Shown here in pieces: positions 45,119 through 54,221 of a stretch of DNA of 64,000 nucleotides. Position 1 is the stretch's first letter; every line of letters starts with the position of its first letter. Below the pieces are notes generated by a model. The model was not told the origin of the DNA, did no database searches, and worked only from the letters and a program-made list of their open reading frames with translations. The DNA lies in contig NZ_JALPNF010000003.1 in NCBI RefSeq assembly GCF_023195535.1, positions 248,001-312,000 of the forward strand, given 5' to 3'. The stretch comes from Sphingomonas faeni (GTDB lineage Bacteria; Pseudomonadota; Alphaproteobacteria; Sphingomonadales; Sphingomonadaceae). A program made the position numbers and the translations under genes.

Positions 45119-45144
45119 GGAACCGCCGCACGGTGGTACCGGTT
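45119..45144 (+). promoter_or_regulatory. possible EcfG-type general stress promoter
   Basis: GGAAC (45119-45123), 17 bases, then GGTT (45141-45144), close to the alphaproteobacterial EcfG consensus GGAAC-N16/17-CGTT with one mismatch in the -10. It lies 30 bp upstream of the PRC-barrel gene, a gene type often under general stress control. One mismatch keeps confidence low. Confidence 0.4.
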
Positions 45145-45173
45145 CAGCGACGGAAGATATCAGGAGAAATTTC

Positions 45174-45551
45174 ATGTCCGACACCGCCGCCCAGACCCCG
45201 ACCCAGCTACTCGTCCAGTCGAACATTTCCGGCACGATGAAGGTCGAGAGCCGCGATGGCGACAATGTCGGCTCGGTCCACGCGTTCATGGTCCACAAGG
45301 GCACCGGCCGCGTCACGCACGCCGTGCTGAGCCTCGGCGGCTTTCTCGGCATGGGCAAGAGCTTCTACCCGCTGCCGTTCGCGCTGCTCCAGTTCGACGC
45401 GGTCCGCGACCTCTACGTCGTCACGATCGACAAGCGCGTCCTCGAAGGCGGCCCGAGCTGGTCAAACAACGCACCGGTCTTCGACCAGGCTTATGCCGAC
45501 CGCGTCGCTAGCTATTACGGGTCGAGCAGCGAAGACCTCGTCGTCGGCTAA
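45174..45551 (+). CDS. PRC-barrel domain protein
   Basis: 125 residues. SNISGTMKVESRDGDNVGSVHAFMVHKGTGRVTHAVLSLGGFLGMGKSFYPLPFALLQFD is a PRC-barrel, a small beta-barrel used in RimM and photosynthetic reaction centres and in stress-related proteins. Soluble. CAGGAGAAATTTC precedes the ATG. The stop overlaps that of the convergent HigA gene (CTAA). Likely a general stress protein, given the possible EcfG promoter; no function known. Confidence 0.85.
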   Translation: MSDTAAQTPTQLLVQSNISGTMKVESRDGDNVGSVHAFMVHKGTGRVTHAVLSLGGFLGMGKSFYPLPFALLQFDAVRDLYVVTIDKRVLEGGPSWSNNAPVFDQAYADRVASYYGSSSEDLVVG

Positions 45552-45865
45552 GCCGCGCGGGGAACGATCCGGTCGAGCGCGCCATTCAAGGCGCGCTTGG
45601 CCTCTAAAAGCTCATACTGATTTTGCAGTCGGAGAAAAAAACCCTCCGACAGTCTGAAGTACCGCGTCAGTCGCAGGTCAAGTTCGCCGTCGACCGGGAC
45701 GTTTCCACTAATCAGCGCTTCGATCCGCGACTGCGAAACGTCGATGGCAGCTGCCAGATCTACCGATCTAAGGCCTAGCGGCTCCATGAATTCACTCGCC
45801 AGTAATTCTCCGGCGTGATCGTTCTCGATCCAGTCACTCTCAGTGATAGTCTGTGATTTCGACAC
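45548..45865 (-). CDS. higA: HigA-type antitoxin
   Basis: 105 residues from a GTG at 45865 that has GGAGGTG upstream; an ATG at 45880 would be longer but has a weak site. A helix-turn-helix of the XRE type (LGLRSVDLAAAIDVSQSRIEALISGNVPVDGELDLRLTRYFRLSEGFFLRLQNQYEL) matches HigA antitoxins. It neutralises HigB and represses its own operon. The start lies inside the toxin gene (26-bp overlap), so translation is coupled; toxin-first order is normal for higBA. Confidence 0.85.
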   Translation of the reverse strand: MSKSQTITESDWIENDHAGELLASEFMEPLGLRSVDLAAAIDVSQSRIEALISGNVPVDGELDLRLTRYFRLSEGFFLRLQNQYELLEAKRALNGALDRIVPRAA

Positions 45866-46121
45866 GCTCGGCACCTCCATCGCGCCAGACGAAGCATACA
45901 CGCCATTGCATATTGATGGAAATGGAATGCTGACCGGTGCGGTCGTCAGTCAAGGCATGAAGGCGATTGCCTGGCGGAAAGCGAACATCGTCGAGCGTTT
46001 CTGCAGCATCGAGCAACCTTAATCGGTTGACAGCTCGATGTAGGATATCTGGAGGGAATCGGCGGCTTCGCTGCCGGAGCCAGACGCGCTCAGTTTCGTT
46101 GTCATGAAAGCTGCGGATCAT
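45840..46121 (-). CDS. higB: HigB-type mRNA interferase toxin
   Basis: 93 residues. MIRSFHDNETERVWLRQRSRRFPPDILHRAVNRLRLLDAAETLDDVRFPPGNRLHAL is the HigB opening, and ISINMQWRVCFVWRDGGAERVEITDYH is the RelE-like ribosome-dependent RNase C-terminus with the conserved Arg and His. Cleaves mRNA at the ribosome when not bound by HigA. The size and gene order are standard. Confidence 0.9.
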   Translation of the reverse strand: MIRSFHDNETERVWLRQRSRRFPPDILHRAVNRLRLLDAAETLDDVRFPPGNRLHALTDDRTGQHSISINMQWRVCFVWRDGGAERVEITDYH

Positions 46122-46185
46122 AAGGCACCATCAATTAGGCATAGGTGATCCGTTAGTGTTCAGCGGCAAGCGCAAGCACGCAAGG

Positions 46186-48384
46186 CTACCGCGATCGCGA
46201 ACCACCCATCCGCATCTTCTGACTCTTCCCGTAGCGCGTCTTTCGGGTTCCCGGCTTGCCCTCGTTCGACCGCCCCATGACCGGCGCTTTCTGCTGATCC
46301 GCCGGCAGGCCCAGTTCCTCGTTCTCCAACTGCCGGATTTCGTCGCGCAGTCGACCGGCGGTTTCGAACTCCAGATCGCTAGCAGCCTTGCGCATCTGCT
46401 TTTCGAGATCCTCGATGTAGGCGCGAAGGTTATGCCCGACCATGTGCGGACGGTCTTCGTCGATCGGGATCGTCACCTGATCCTGCGACGCCACGTGGGC
46501 GATGATGTCGCCGATGTTGCGGCGGATCGTCGTCGGCGTGATGCCGTGCTCAATGTTGTACGCGACCTGTTTCTCGCGACGGCGCGACGTCTCGTTCATC
46601 GCGCGCTCCATCGATCCGGTGACGCGGTCGGCGTACAGGATCACGCGGCCGTCGACGTTGCGCGCGGCGCGGCCGATCGTCTGGATCAGCGACGTCTCGG
46701 AGCGCAGGAAGCCCTCCTTGTCCGCATCGAGGATCGCGACCAGCCCGCACTCGGGGATGTCGAGCCCTTCGCGCAACAGGTTGATGCCGATCAGCACGTC
46801 GTACACGCCGAGCCGCAGGTCGCGGATCAGCTCGATACGTTCCAGTGTCTCGACGTCGCTGTGCATGTAGCGGACCTTGATCCCGGCCTCATGCATGTAC
46901 TCGGTCAGGTCCTCTGCCATCCGCTTGGTCAGCGTGGTGACGAGCGTGCGATAGCCGAGCGCGGTCGTCTTGCCGACCTCGACGATCAGGTCCTGGACCT
47001 GTTCCTCGACGGGCTTGATCTCGACGGGCGGATCGATCAGCCCGGTCGGGCGGATGACCTGTTCGGCGAACACGCCGCCGGTCTGCTCCATCTCCCAGCT
47101 GCCCGGCGTCGCCGAGACATAGGTGGTCGGCGGGCGCATCGCGTCCCATTCGTTGAAGCGGAGTGGTCGGTTGTCGATCGCACTCGGCAGGCGGAAGCCG
47201 TATTCGGCGAGCGTCAGTTTGCGACGGTGATCGCCGCGTGACATGCCGTTGATCTGGCCGATCGTGACGTGGCTCTCGTCGACGAACAGCAGCGCGTTGT
47301 CGGGGAGATATTCGAACAAAGTGGGTGGCGGCTCACCCGGCATGCGACCGGTGAGGAAGCGACTGTAATTCTCGATCCCCGCGCAGGACCCGGTCGCCGC
47401 GATCATCTCGAGATCGAAGTTCGTCCGCTGCTCAAGCCGCTGCGCCTCGAGCAACTTGCCTTCCAGCACCAGCTCCTTCAGCCGCTCGGCCAGCTCGTGC
47501 TTGATCGCCTCGCCCGCCTGCTTGAGCGTCGGGCCAGGCGTCACGTAATGCGAGTTTGCGTACACCCGCACCGAGTTCAGCGACGCGACCTTCTTGCCGG
47601 TCAGCGGATCGAACTCGGTGATCTCCTCGATATCGTCGCCGAAGAACGAGATGCGCCACGCGCTGTCCTCGTAATGCGACGGGAAGATTTCGAGCGTGTC
47701 GCCCTTCACGCGGAAATTGCCGCGCTGGAACGCCGCGTCGTTGCGCTTGTACTGGAGCGCGACGAGCTTCCGCACGATCTCGCGCTGGTCGACGGTCGTG
47801 CCCTTCTTCAGGTCGAAGATCATCGCCGAATAGGTCTCGACCGAGCCGATGCCGTACAGGCACGACACCGACGCGACGATGATCACGTCGTCGCGTTCGA
47901 GCAGCGCACGGGTAGCGGAATGCCGCATCCGGTCGATCGACTCGTTGGTCGACGACTCCTTCTCGATGTACGTGTCCGAGCGCGCGACATAGGCTTCGGG
48001 CTGGTAATAATCGTAATAGCTGACGAAATATTCGACTGCGTTCTCGGGGAAGAACGACTTCATCTCGCCGTAGAGCTGCGCCGCCAGAATCTTGTTCGGC
48101 GCGAGGATCAGCGCGGGGCGCTGGACGCGGTTGATGACGCTGGCCATCGTGAAGGTCTTGCCCGAGCCGGTGACGCCGAGCAGCACCTGATCCTTCTCGC
48201 CGTCGCCGATCGCGGAAACGAGTTCGGCGATCGCAGTGGGCTGGTCACCCGCGGGTTCATACTCGCTGACGAGCTTGAACGCCTTGCCCCCCTCGACCTT
48301 GTTCGGGCGTGCGGTGGGGCGGTGCGGGACGAAGCTTTCGCCGGTTTCGGGCTCGGCGAGACTGGTGCGGATCTGAATGGCCAT
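46186..48384 (-). CDS. uvrB: excinuclease ABC subunit B
   Basis: 732 residues. DEAD-like helicase fold: Walker A GVTGSGKT near residue 70, the beta-hairpin region [22 protein letters not shown], Walker [10 protein letters not shown], and [16 protein letters not shown] (motif VI). A UVR domain near the C-terminus ([24 protein letters not shown]) contacts UvrC/UvrA. Verifies DNA damage and recruits UvrC in nucleotide excision repair. Slightly longer than usual because of a basic C-terminal tail ([18 protein letters not shown]). Confidence 0.97.
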   Translation of the reverse strand: MAIQIRTSLAEPETGESFVPHRPTARPNKVEGGKAFKLVSEYEPAGDQPTAIAELVSAIGDGEKDQVLLGVTGSGKTFTMASVINRVQRPALILAPNKILAAQLYGEMKSFFPENAVEYFVSYYDYYQPEAYVARSDTYIEKESSTNESIDRMRHSATRALLERDDVIIVASVSCLYGIGSVETYSAMIFDLKKGTTVDQREIVRKLVALQYKRNDAAFQRGNFRVKGDTLEIFPSHYEDSAWRISFFGDDIEEITEFDPLTGKKVASLNSVRVYANSHYVTPGPTLKQAGEAIKHELAERLKELVLEGKLLEAQRLEQRTNFDLEMIAATGSCAGIENYSRFLTGRMPGEPPPTLFEYLPDNALLFVDESHVTIGQINGMSRGDHRRKLTLAEYGFRLPSAIDNRPLRFNEWDAMRPPTTYVSATPGSWEMEQTGGVFAEQVIRPTGLIDPPVEIKPVEEQVQDLIVEVGKTTALGYRTLVTTLTKRMAEDLTEYMHEAGIKVRYMHSDVETLERIELIRDLRLGVYDVLIGINLLREGLDIPECGLVAILDADKEGFLRSETSLIQTIGRAARNVDGRVILYADRVTGSMERAMNETSRRREKQVAYNIEHGITPTTIRRNIGDIIAHVASQDQVTIPIDEDRPHMVGHNLRAYIEDLEKQMRKAASDLEFETAGRLRDEIRQLENEELGLPADQQKAPVMGRSNEGKPGTRKTRYGKSQKMRMGGSRSR

Positions 48385-48747
48385 CGTGGGGGAATATGGG
48401 GAACATGCGGTCGGTCGGCAACGGCTCGCGATCTTCCGCGGAGGAGGCGGCGCAAGGCGGATCGACCTTCAAAGGATTCTCCCCCGCCAGGGGGAGGTGG
48501 CTGGCACTTGCCAGACGGAGGGGGAGGCAGGCGCAACGGCTGTTCCGTGTCCTCCCCCTCCGACGCCTTCGGCGCCACCTCCCCCTGGCGGGGGAGGATT
48601 GCTTAAGGTCGACTGTCGCGGGCTAGGGGCTGTTTGGGCAAGGCCAAGTTTAGCTGTTGTTGACCCATTCCCCCGACACCAATACTGCGACCGTTTCGCA
48701 AGCATTGACCCGCCAGCGCGATTCTGCGCGGCCGAAGGAATAGACGC
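48385..48747. other. 363-bp gap, mostly a repeat
   Basis: Divergent region between uvrB and the ferredoxin reductase. About 126 bp is a family A repeat. The first 90 bp next to uvrB may hold its promoter; no clear LexA (SOS) box was found. Confidence 0.6.
48475..48600. repeat. paired palindrome, family A
   Basis: ATTCTCCCCCGCCAGGGGGAGGTGGC and GCCACCTCCCCCTGGCGGGGGAGGAT face each other over 126 bp, one of the best-preserved copies. Confidence 0.9.
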
Positions 48748-49578
48748 ATGACCGCCCCGATGATCGAAGCAACGCGCCCGCCCGTGCTGATCCCCGAGAC
48801 CCCCGCGTTCCTCAACGCCAAGGTGCTGTGGGTGCGTCACTGGAACGAACATCTGTTCAGCTTCGCGATCGAGCGGCCGTCGACCTTCCGCTTCCGCTCG
48901 GGCGAGTTCGTGATGATCGGCCTCCCCCAGGAGGGCGGCAAGCCGATCATGCGCGCTTATTCGATCGCGTCGCCGCATTATTCGGAGGAGCTCGAGTTCC
49001 TGTCGATCAAGGTCGAGGATGGCCCGCTCACCTCGAAGCTCCAGCTGATCCAGCCCGGCGACGAAGTGTATCTCGGCAAGAAGCCGACCGGCACGCTGGT
49101 GCTCGACGCGCTGCTGCCGGGGAAGCGGCTGTTCATGTTCTCGACCGGCACCGGCCTCGCGCCGTTCCTCAGCCTGATGCGCGATCCCGACGTGTATGCG
49201 GCGTATGAGCAGGTGATCGTCGTGCACAGCGTGCGGCGGGTGAGCGATCTCGCCTATCATGACGAGATGGTTGGGCTGCTGGCGGAGGATCCGCTGATCG
49301 CCGATGAGGCGCAGACGCAGTTCCACTATATCCCGACCGTCACGCGCGAGCCGTTCCGCACCACGCGACGGATCGGCGCGTTGATCGAGGATGCCTCGCT
49401 GTTCGGCCACCCGGTGCGCGGCGAGCAGAAGCTCAATCCCGAAACCGACCGGGCGATGCTGTGCGGCTCGACCGAGATGATCAAGGAATTCGCGGTGATG
49501 CTCGAGGCGCAGGGCTTCGAGGAAGGCGCGAATTCGAAGCCGGGTACGTTCGTGATCGAGCGCGCGTTCGTCGGCTGA
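48748..49578 (+). CDS. fpr: ferredoxin/flavodoxin-NADP+ reductase
   Basis: 276 residues. FAD-binding RAYSIASPHYSEELEF, then pyridine-nucleotide-binding FSTGTGLAPFLSLMRDP, and the C-terminal AMLCGSTEMIKEF and ERAFVG. It transfers electrons between NADPH and ferredoxin or flavodoxin, supplying oxygenases, iron-sulfur assembly and oxidative-stress responses. Size and motifs fit bacterial Fpr. No ferredoxin gene adjoins. Confidence 0.93.
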   Translation: MTAPMIEATRPPVLIPETPAFLNAKVLWVRHWNEHLFSFAIERPSTFRFRSGEFVMIGLPQEGGKPIMRAYSIASPHYSEELEFLSIKVEDGPLTSKLQLIQPGDEVYLGKKPTGTLVLDALLPGKRLFMFSTGTGLAPFLSLMRDPDVYAAYEQVIVVHSVRRVSDLAYHDEMVGLLAEDPLIADEAQTQFHYIPTVTREPFRTTRRIGALIEDASLFGHPVRGEQKLNPETDRAMLCGSTEMIKEFAVMLEAQGFEEGANSKPGTFVIERAFVG

Positions 49579-49587
49579 CCTACTCAA

Positions 49588-49680
49588 CTGTTCCCCCGCG
49601 AACGCGGGGGCCCAAGGATTACATCACCGTCGAATGCCGGGAGGGTTCGGGCCTGGACCCCCGCCTACGCGGGGGAACGG
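49588..49680. repeat. paired palindrome, family E
   Basis: TGTTCCCCCGCGAACGCGGGGGCCCAAGG and CCTGGACCCCCGCCTACGCGGGGGAACGG, about 30 bp apart, between fpr and the VOC protein. Confidence 0.85.
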
Positions 49681-49738
49681 TTAGTTGCGTCTCTCGCTCA
49701 AGCCCGTGATACTCGCCTTAAACAAAGAGGAGAGACCC

Positions 49739-50125
49739 ATGATCGGTTACGCAACGCTCGGCACCAACGATATCGACTCGGCGCTGACCTTCTACGACGC
49801 GCTGTTCGCGACGGTCGGCGGCAAGCGGCTCATGCAGATGCCCGACGAGCGAAAACTGACCTTCTATGGCGCCGGCGCAAGGACGCCGATGCTGGCGATC
49901 GGCAAGCCGTATGACGGGCAGGCCGCGACCGCCGGCAACGGCACGATGGTCGCCTTGTCGGCCGATACGCGCGAGCAGGTCGATCAGGTCTACGCCAAAG
50001 CGATCGAACTAGGCGGCGCGGACGAGGGTGGTCCGGGGTCGCGCGGGCCCGAGCAGATGGGGTTCTACGGCGCCTATTTCCGCGATCCGGACGGCAACAA
50101 GCTTTGCGTGTTCAAGATGGGGTGA
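49739..50125 (+). CDS. VOC/glyoxalase-fold protein
   Basis: 128 residues. MIGYATLGTNDIDSALTFYDALFATVG and FYGAYFRDPDGNKLCVF are the two halves of a vicinal-oxygen-chelate domain; the DPDGN near the end fits metal-ligand or loop positions in this superfamily. Could be a lactoylglutathione lyase-like or dioxygenase-related enzyme; substrate unknown. AGAGGAGAG precedes the ATG. Confidence 0.85.
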   Translation: MIGYATLGTNDIDSALTFYDALFATVGGKRLMQMPDERKLTFYGAGARTPMLAIGKPYDGQAATAGNGTMVALSADTREQVDQVYAKAIELGGADEGGPGSRGPEQMGFYGAYFRDPDGNKLCVFKMG

Positions 50126-50149
50126 GTGGCGGGCACGATTGAGGGAGAG

Positions 50150-50255
50150 ACCACCCCGGCGGAGGCCGGGGCCCAGTTGGAAAGGTAGCAGTAACAGCGG
50201 GCCGTGCCCCGTCAGCAACGTCCCCCAACTGGACCCCGGCCTCCGCCGGGGAGGT
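50150..50255. repeat. paired palindrome, family D
   Basis: ACCCCGGCGGAGGCCGGGGCCCAGTTGG and CCAACTGGACCCCGGCCTCCGCCGGGG, well preserved, just after the VOC gene and next to the MBL gene's 3' end. Confidence 0.88.
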
Positions 50256-50274
50256 GACGGGCGAGCGATCTCGA

Positions 50275-51453
50275 CTACCGCAAAGCGCGAACCTCCGGCG
50301 TATCTAGGCACTTCAGCAAGGCCGCCCGCGCCATCGGCGTTACCGCCGCCGGCTTCGCATACCCAGCAACCTCCACCGGCCGCCCGATAGCCACCGGCGC
50401 GAACCCGGTCTGCCCGGTACACCGCATCGCCGCCGCCAGCAGTTTCGGCGGCGTATCATACCCTTCGAACGACAGCCGGAACGTCCCCCAGTGGATCGGG
50501 ATCGCGTGCGCCGCGCCGAGCCGGCGATACACTTCGACCGCATCGACCGGCCCGATATGACTCCCCGACTCCATCTGCCCATCGACGAACCGGAACGCAC
50601 CGATCGGGATCAGCGCCAGCCGGATCGGCCCCAGCGCCGCCGCCTCGACCGGCCACTGACCGTCGCCCATTCCGGTATCGCCCGCAAAGAACACGTTGCC
50701 GCCCGGCAAGGTCACGACGAAGCTCGACCACAGCGCGCGGTTGCGATCGGTAAACCAGCGGCTGCCCCAATGATGGTTGCGCGTCACGGTTACGGCGACA
50801 CCCGGCTTGATCGCCACCCGCTGCCCCCAGTCGAGCGCGGTCGCCGCCGCCCCGGTCTGGCCGATCACGCTGTCATTGCCCAGACTGGTGACGATCCGCG
50901 GCCGATCGCGCTGCCAGAGGCGTTGCAGCGTCACCTTGTCGAGATGGTCGTAATGATTGTGGCTGACCAGCACGAGATCGATTTTTGGCAGCGCATCGAA
51001 CGCGATCCCCGGCTCGGCGACGCGATGTGGCCCTGCGCCAAGCGGCCCGGCCGTCTCCGCCCAGACCGGATCGGTGAGGATGTTGAGCCCCTGCGTCTGG
51101 ACCAGCACACTAGCATGCCCGACCCACGTCACGACCATCCGCTGCCCCTGAACACGGGCCGGGGGCGCGATCCGCTGCACCGCCACCGATTTGGGCCAAC
51201 CCGGCCGCCCATCGCCGCCGGTGAAATAGCGCCAGAAAAAGCCCGCGCGGCCGCCGCCACTGCCTGCCGGTTGGATTTGCTGTGTATCCGCGTCGTTGTC
51301 GGGATTGGCGAAGCGCGCGCCGTCGAAATGGCCGGTCGTCGGTCCGCGGTAATAGATGCGGTCGAGGAAGCGCGGCACGATCGTCACCGCCAGCGCGACA
51401 ACCACGATCGCCAGCAGCACGACGCCCCCGACGAACTTCAACACCTGACGCAC
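50275..51453 (-). CDS. membrane-anchored MBL-fold hydrolase (NAPE-PLD/UlaG-like)
   Basis: 392 residues from a GTG. An N-terminal membrane helix (about 5-28) is followed by a metallo-beta-lactamase fold: VTWVGHASVLVQ, VLVSHNHYDHLD (HxHxDH metal site), and FFAGDTGMGDGQW, FIPIGAFR..IHWGTF. The pattern is closest to N-acyl phosphatidylethanolamine phospholipase D-type lactamases. It may hydrolyse a phospholipid or similar ester at the periplasmic face. Substrate unknown. Divergent from a signal-peptide amidase. Confidence 0.88.
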   Translation of the reverse strand: MRQVLKFVGGVVLLAIVVVALAVTIVPRFLDRIYYRGPTTGHFDGARFANPDNDADTQQIQPAGSGGGRAGFFWRYFTGGDGRPGWPKSVAVQRIAPPARVQGQRMVVTWVGHASVLVQTQGLNILTDPVWAETAGPLGAGPHRVAEPGIAFDALPKIDLVLVSHNHYDHLDKVTLQRLWQRDRPRIVTSLGNDSVIGQTGAAATALDWGQRVAIKPGVAVTVTRNHHWGSRWFTDRNRALWSSFVVTLPGGNVFFAGDTGMGDGQWPVEAAALGPIRLALIPIGAFRFVDGQMESGSHIGPVDAVEVYRRLGAAHAIPIHWGTFRLSFEGYDTPPKLLAAAMRCTGQTGFAPVAIGRPVEVAGYAKPAAVTPMARAALLKCLDTPEVRALR

Positions 51454-51563
51454 GCCGTTCCCCTATCCGTTGCCGATCCGTAACGCATCGTATCGAGCAT
51501 CGTTCAGCCCGCTTGGCGCGGGCGCGCAACCCCGATAGCCTTCCGGCAAAGGGGAATCGGAAA

Positions 51564-53144
51564 ATGCGTAAATATATCATCGGGCTATTGCTCGCGACTG
51601 CCATTCCAGCGGCGGCGCAGGCCAAAACGATCGCGGTCGAGGAACAGTCGATCGACCAGCTTCAGGCGATGTTGGCGTCAGGCAAGGCGAGCAGCGTCGA
51701 TCTCGTCCGCGCCTATCTCGCACGGATCGCGGCGATGGACCGCACCGGTCCGACGCTACGCAGCGTGATCGCGCTCAACCCCGATGCACTCGCGCAGGCG
51801 AAGGCGCTCGACGCCGAGCACAAGGCCGGGCGCATGCGCGGTCCACTCCACGGCGTGCCCGTGCTGATCAAGGACAATGTCGAGACCGCCGACGCGATGC
51901 CGACCACGGCGGGCAGCTTGGCGCTGAAAGACAATTTGACGCGACGCGATGCGCCCGTGGTCGCGCAGCTGCGTGCGGCGGGGGCGGTGATCCTGGGCAA
52001 GACCAATCTCAGCGAATGGGCGAACATCCGCTCGACCCGCTCGATGAGCGGCTGGAGCGCGGTGGGCGGGTTAGTGAAAAATCCCTATGCGCTCGACCGG
52101 ACCGCCTGCGGGTCGTCGAGCGGGTCGGGCGCGGCGATCGCGGCGAGCTTTGCGGCGGCGGCGATCGGGACCGAGACCGATGGCTCGGTGGTGTGTCCGT
52201 CGTCGCTCAACGGGCTGGTCGGGTTGAAGCCCACGCTCGGCCTCGTCAGCCGCATGCACGTCGTCCCGATCAGCCACAGCCAGGATACGCCCGGCCCGAT
52301 GGCGCGCAGCGTCCGCGACGTGGCGACGCTGTTCTCTGCGATGATAGCTGCCGATCCGGCGGACGCGGCGACCGCGGGGGCGGGCGCGTACAAGCGCGAC
52401 TATGCGGCCGGGCTGTCGACGAGCGCACTCTCCGGGCTGCGCATTGGCGTGATCCGGCCGGAGATGACCGCGGACCTTGCAGCGAAATACCAGGCCGCGC
52501 TCGACGTGCTGAAGGCGGCGGGGGCGGTGCTGGTCGAGGTGAAACAGCCCAAGCTCGACGGGCTCGGCGAGGCGGAACTGCTGGTGCTCCAGACCGAGCT
52601 GAAGGCCGACCTCGACACCTATCTCGCGACCACCCCCGCCACGGTCCGCACGCGCACGCTCGATCAGGTCATCGCGTTCAACGCGGCCAATGCGGCAACG
52701 GAAATGCCGTTCTTCGCGCAGGAGACGTTCGAGGCTGCGGCCAAGACCAAGGGGTTGAACGACCCGGCGTACAAGGCGGCGCGTGCGAAATCTCTGCGGC
52801 TGGCGGGCGCGGAGGGGATCGACGCGATGCTCAAGGCGGCAGGGGCGACGGTATTGGTCGAGCCGACCTATGGCGCGGCCTGGCTCAGCGACCCGGTGTA
52901 CGGCGATCAATATGGCGGCCCGAGTTCGAGCGGGCTGCCAGCTGTTGCGGGCTATCCGAACCTGACGGTGCCGATGGGGTTGGTGCGCGGGTTGCCGGTC
53001 GGCCTGTCGTTCATCGCGACGAAATACGGGGACGCGGCGGTGCTGGGTGCGGGGTATGCGTATGAGCAGAGGGCGAGGGCGCGGGTTGCGCCGCGCTACC
53101 TACCCTCGGCAGACGCCGGCCCTGGCTTGGAGGCAGCTCGCTGA
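51564..53144 (+). CDS. exported amidase (amidase signature family)
   Basis: 526 residues with a signal peptide (RKYIIGLLLATAIPAAAQA-K). Amidase core: catalytic Lys103 in LIKDN, the cis-Ser in ACGSSSGSGAA (about 185) and the nucleophile Ser near 208 in ETDGSVV. Ser-Ser-Lys triad hydrolases cleave amides; members with a signal peptide act in the periplasm on peptides, acyl amino acids or aromatic amides. A second sub-domain (about 230-480) is larger than in compact amidases. Specific substrate unknown. Confidence 0.92.
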   Translation: MRKYIIGLLLATAIPAAAQAKTIAVEEQSIDQLQAMLASGKASSVDLVRAYLARIAAMDRTGPTLRSVIALNPDALAQAKALDAEHKAGRMRGPLHGVPVLIKDNVETADAMPTTAGSLALKDNLTRRDAPVVAQLRAAGAVILGKTNLSEWANIRSTRSMSGWSAVGGLVKNPYALDRTACGSSSGSGAAIAASFAAAAIGTETDGSVVCPSSLNGLVGLKPTLGLVSRMHVVPISHSQDTPGPMARSVRDVATLFSAMIAADPADAATAGAGAYKRDYAAGLSTSALSGLRIGVIRPEMTADLAAKYQAALDVLKAAGAVLVEVKQPKLDGLGEAELLVLQTELKADLDTYLATTPATVRTRTLDQVIAFNAANAATEMPFFAQETFEAAAKTKGLNDPAYKAARAKSLRLAGAEGIDAMLKAAGATVLVEPTYGAAWLSDPVYGDQYGGPSSSGLPAVAGYPNLTVPMGLVRGLPVGLSFIATKYGDAAVLGAGYAYEQRARARVAPRYLPSADAGPGLEAAR

Positions 53145-53150
53145 CCTTAC

Positions 53151-53279
53151 GATCCTCCCCCGCAAGGGGGAGGTGGCACCGCAGGTGACGGAGGGGGAGG
53201 ACACGGAACGGCGGTTGCTCCTTTCCGCCCCCTTCCGTCTGGCAAGAGCCAGCCACCTCCCCCTGGCGGGGGAGGATCG
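53151..53279. repeat. paired palindrome, family A
   Basis: GATCCTCCCCCGCAAGGGGGAGGTGGC and GCCACCTCCCCCTGGCGGGGGAGGATC, one of the clearest copies, between the amidase and DUF4345 genes. Confidence 0.9.
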
Positions 53280-53284
53280 TTAGG

Positions 53285-53674
53285 TCAGCGTGCTCGCTTG
53301 GCGAAATTCCACTGCCATAGCATCAGCAAGGGCACGACCACCGTCTCCATACCCAGCCCCAGCACGTGCCCCTGCGACGGTACGCCGACCGCCAGCAGCG
53401 AGATCCCCCGCGATACGCCGCCGACGAAAATGAGCCCGCCCAGCAACCGAAACCGCGCCCCCTTCCGCTCGACATCCGGAATACAGCTCAGAAACCCGAG
53501 GCCGGTCGCGAAGAATATCCCCGAGATATACCGGAAATGGCTGTCCAGATCGCGCGGCACATCGGTCAGATGCCCGAACGGCGCCGGCCCGTGCAGCACG
53601 CCCTGGCCGCCGACGATCAGCGGCAACAGGCACGCGACTGCGATCACTGCCTGCAACAGGCGCTTCTCGATCAC
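53285..53674 (-). CDS. DUF4345 membrane protein
   Basis: 129 residues from a GTG with AAGGAC upstream. Four hydrophobic segments (about 7-24, 50-66, 78-94 and 106-122) with DLDSHFRYISGIFFATGLG, typical of DUF4345. Inner-membrane protein of unknown role. The GTG overlaps the stop of the DUF2721 gene (GTGA), so the two are coupled. Confidence 0.75.
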   Translation of the reverse strand: MIEKRLLQAVIAVACLLPLIVGGQGVLHGPAPFGHLTDVPRDLDSHFRYISGIFFATGLGFLSCIPDVERKGARFRLLGGLIFVGGVSRGISLLAVGVPSQGHVLGLGMETVVVPLLMLWQWNFAKRAR

Positions 53675-54129
53675 GACAGGTCCTTCAGCAATTCCGGCCG
53701 GATCCGGAAGGCCCGCAACGACATTCGGACCTCGAAAATAAAGGATACCAGCGCCGCGATCAGCAGGATCATCGCGAGGATGAAGCACAGCGCCACCGCG
53801 GTGCCGAAATGCAGCTTGGCCAGCTCGGCGATGAACAGCAGCGCGATCAGCACGCAAGTCATGATCGCGCTCGACACCGCCAGGAACAACGCGGCGTTGA
53901 TGATCGTCATCCGCCGGTCGAGCAATCGCAACTCCCAGCCATAGCGGGTCCGGTCGGCCGCCGAGAAATTTGGGTGCAACTGCTCCAGTTTCCGCGCCCG
54001 GTCGATGACCCGCGACAGGCGTCCCGCGAGCACGTTCAGCAACTGGCCGATCCCGGCGAGCATGAACACCGGCGCGAGCGAGAGCTGGATCGTCTGGGCG
54101 ATGGTCGAGATGGCGGGAATGATCGGCAT
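53671..54129 (-). CDS. DUF2721 membrane protein
   Basis: 152 residues beginning MPIIPAISTIAQTIQLSLAPVFMLAGIGQLLNVLAGRLSRVIDRARKL, the DUF2721 family pattern. Three hydrophobic segments (about 17-36, 76-102 and 110-134) separated by a charged cytoplasmic loop. Function unknown. Probably in one transcript with the DUF4345 gene. Confidence 0.8.
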   Translation of the reverse strand: MPIIPAISTIAQTIQLSLAPVFMLAGIGQLLNVLAGRLSRVIDRARKLEQLHPNFSAADRTRYGWELRLLDRRMTIINAALFLAVSSAIMTCVLIALLFIAELAKLHFGTAVALCFILAMILLIAALVSFIFEVRMSLRAFRIRPELLKDLS

Positions 54130-54221
54130 GCCGCCACCATGATGGGGAATGGCCGATTGCAAAAGGGGGCGATTGCAAAACAGCATGCAATCGTAACCTT
54201 CCGCGCGGTATCTAGCGGTCC

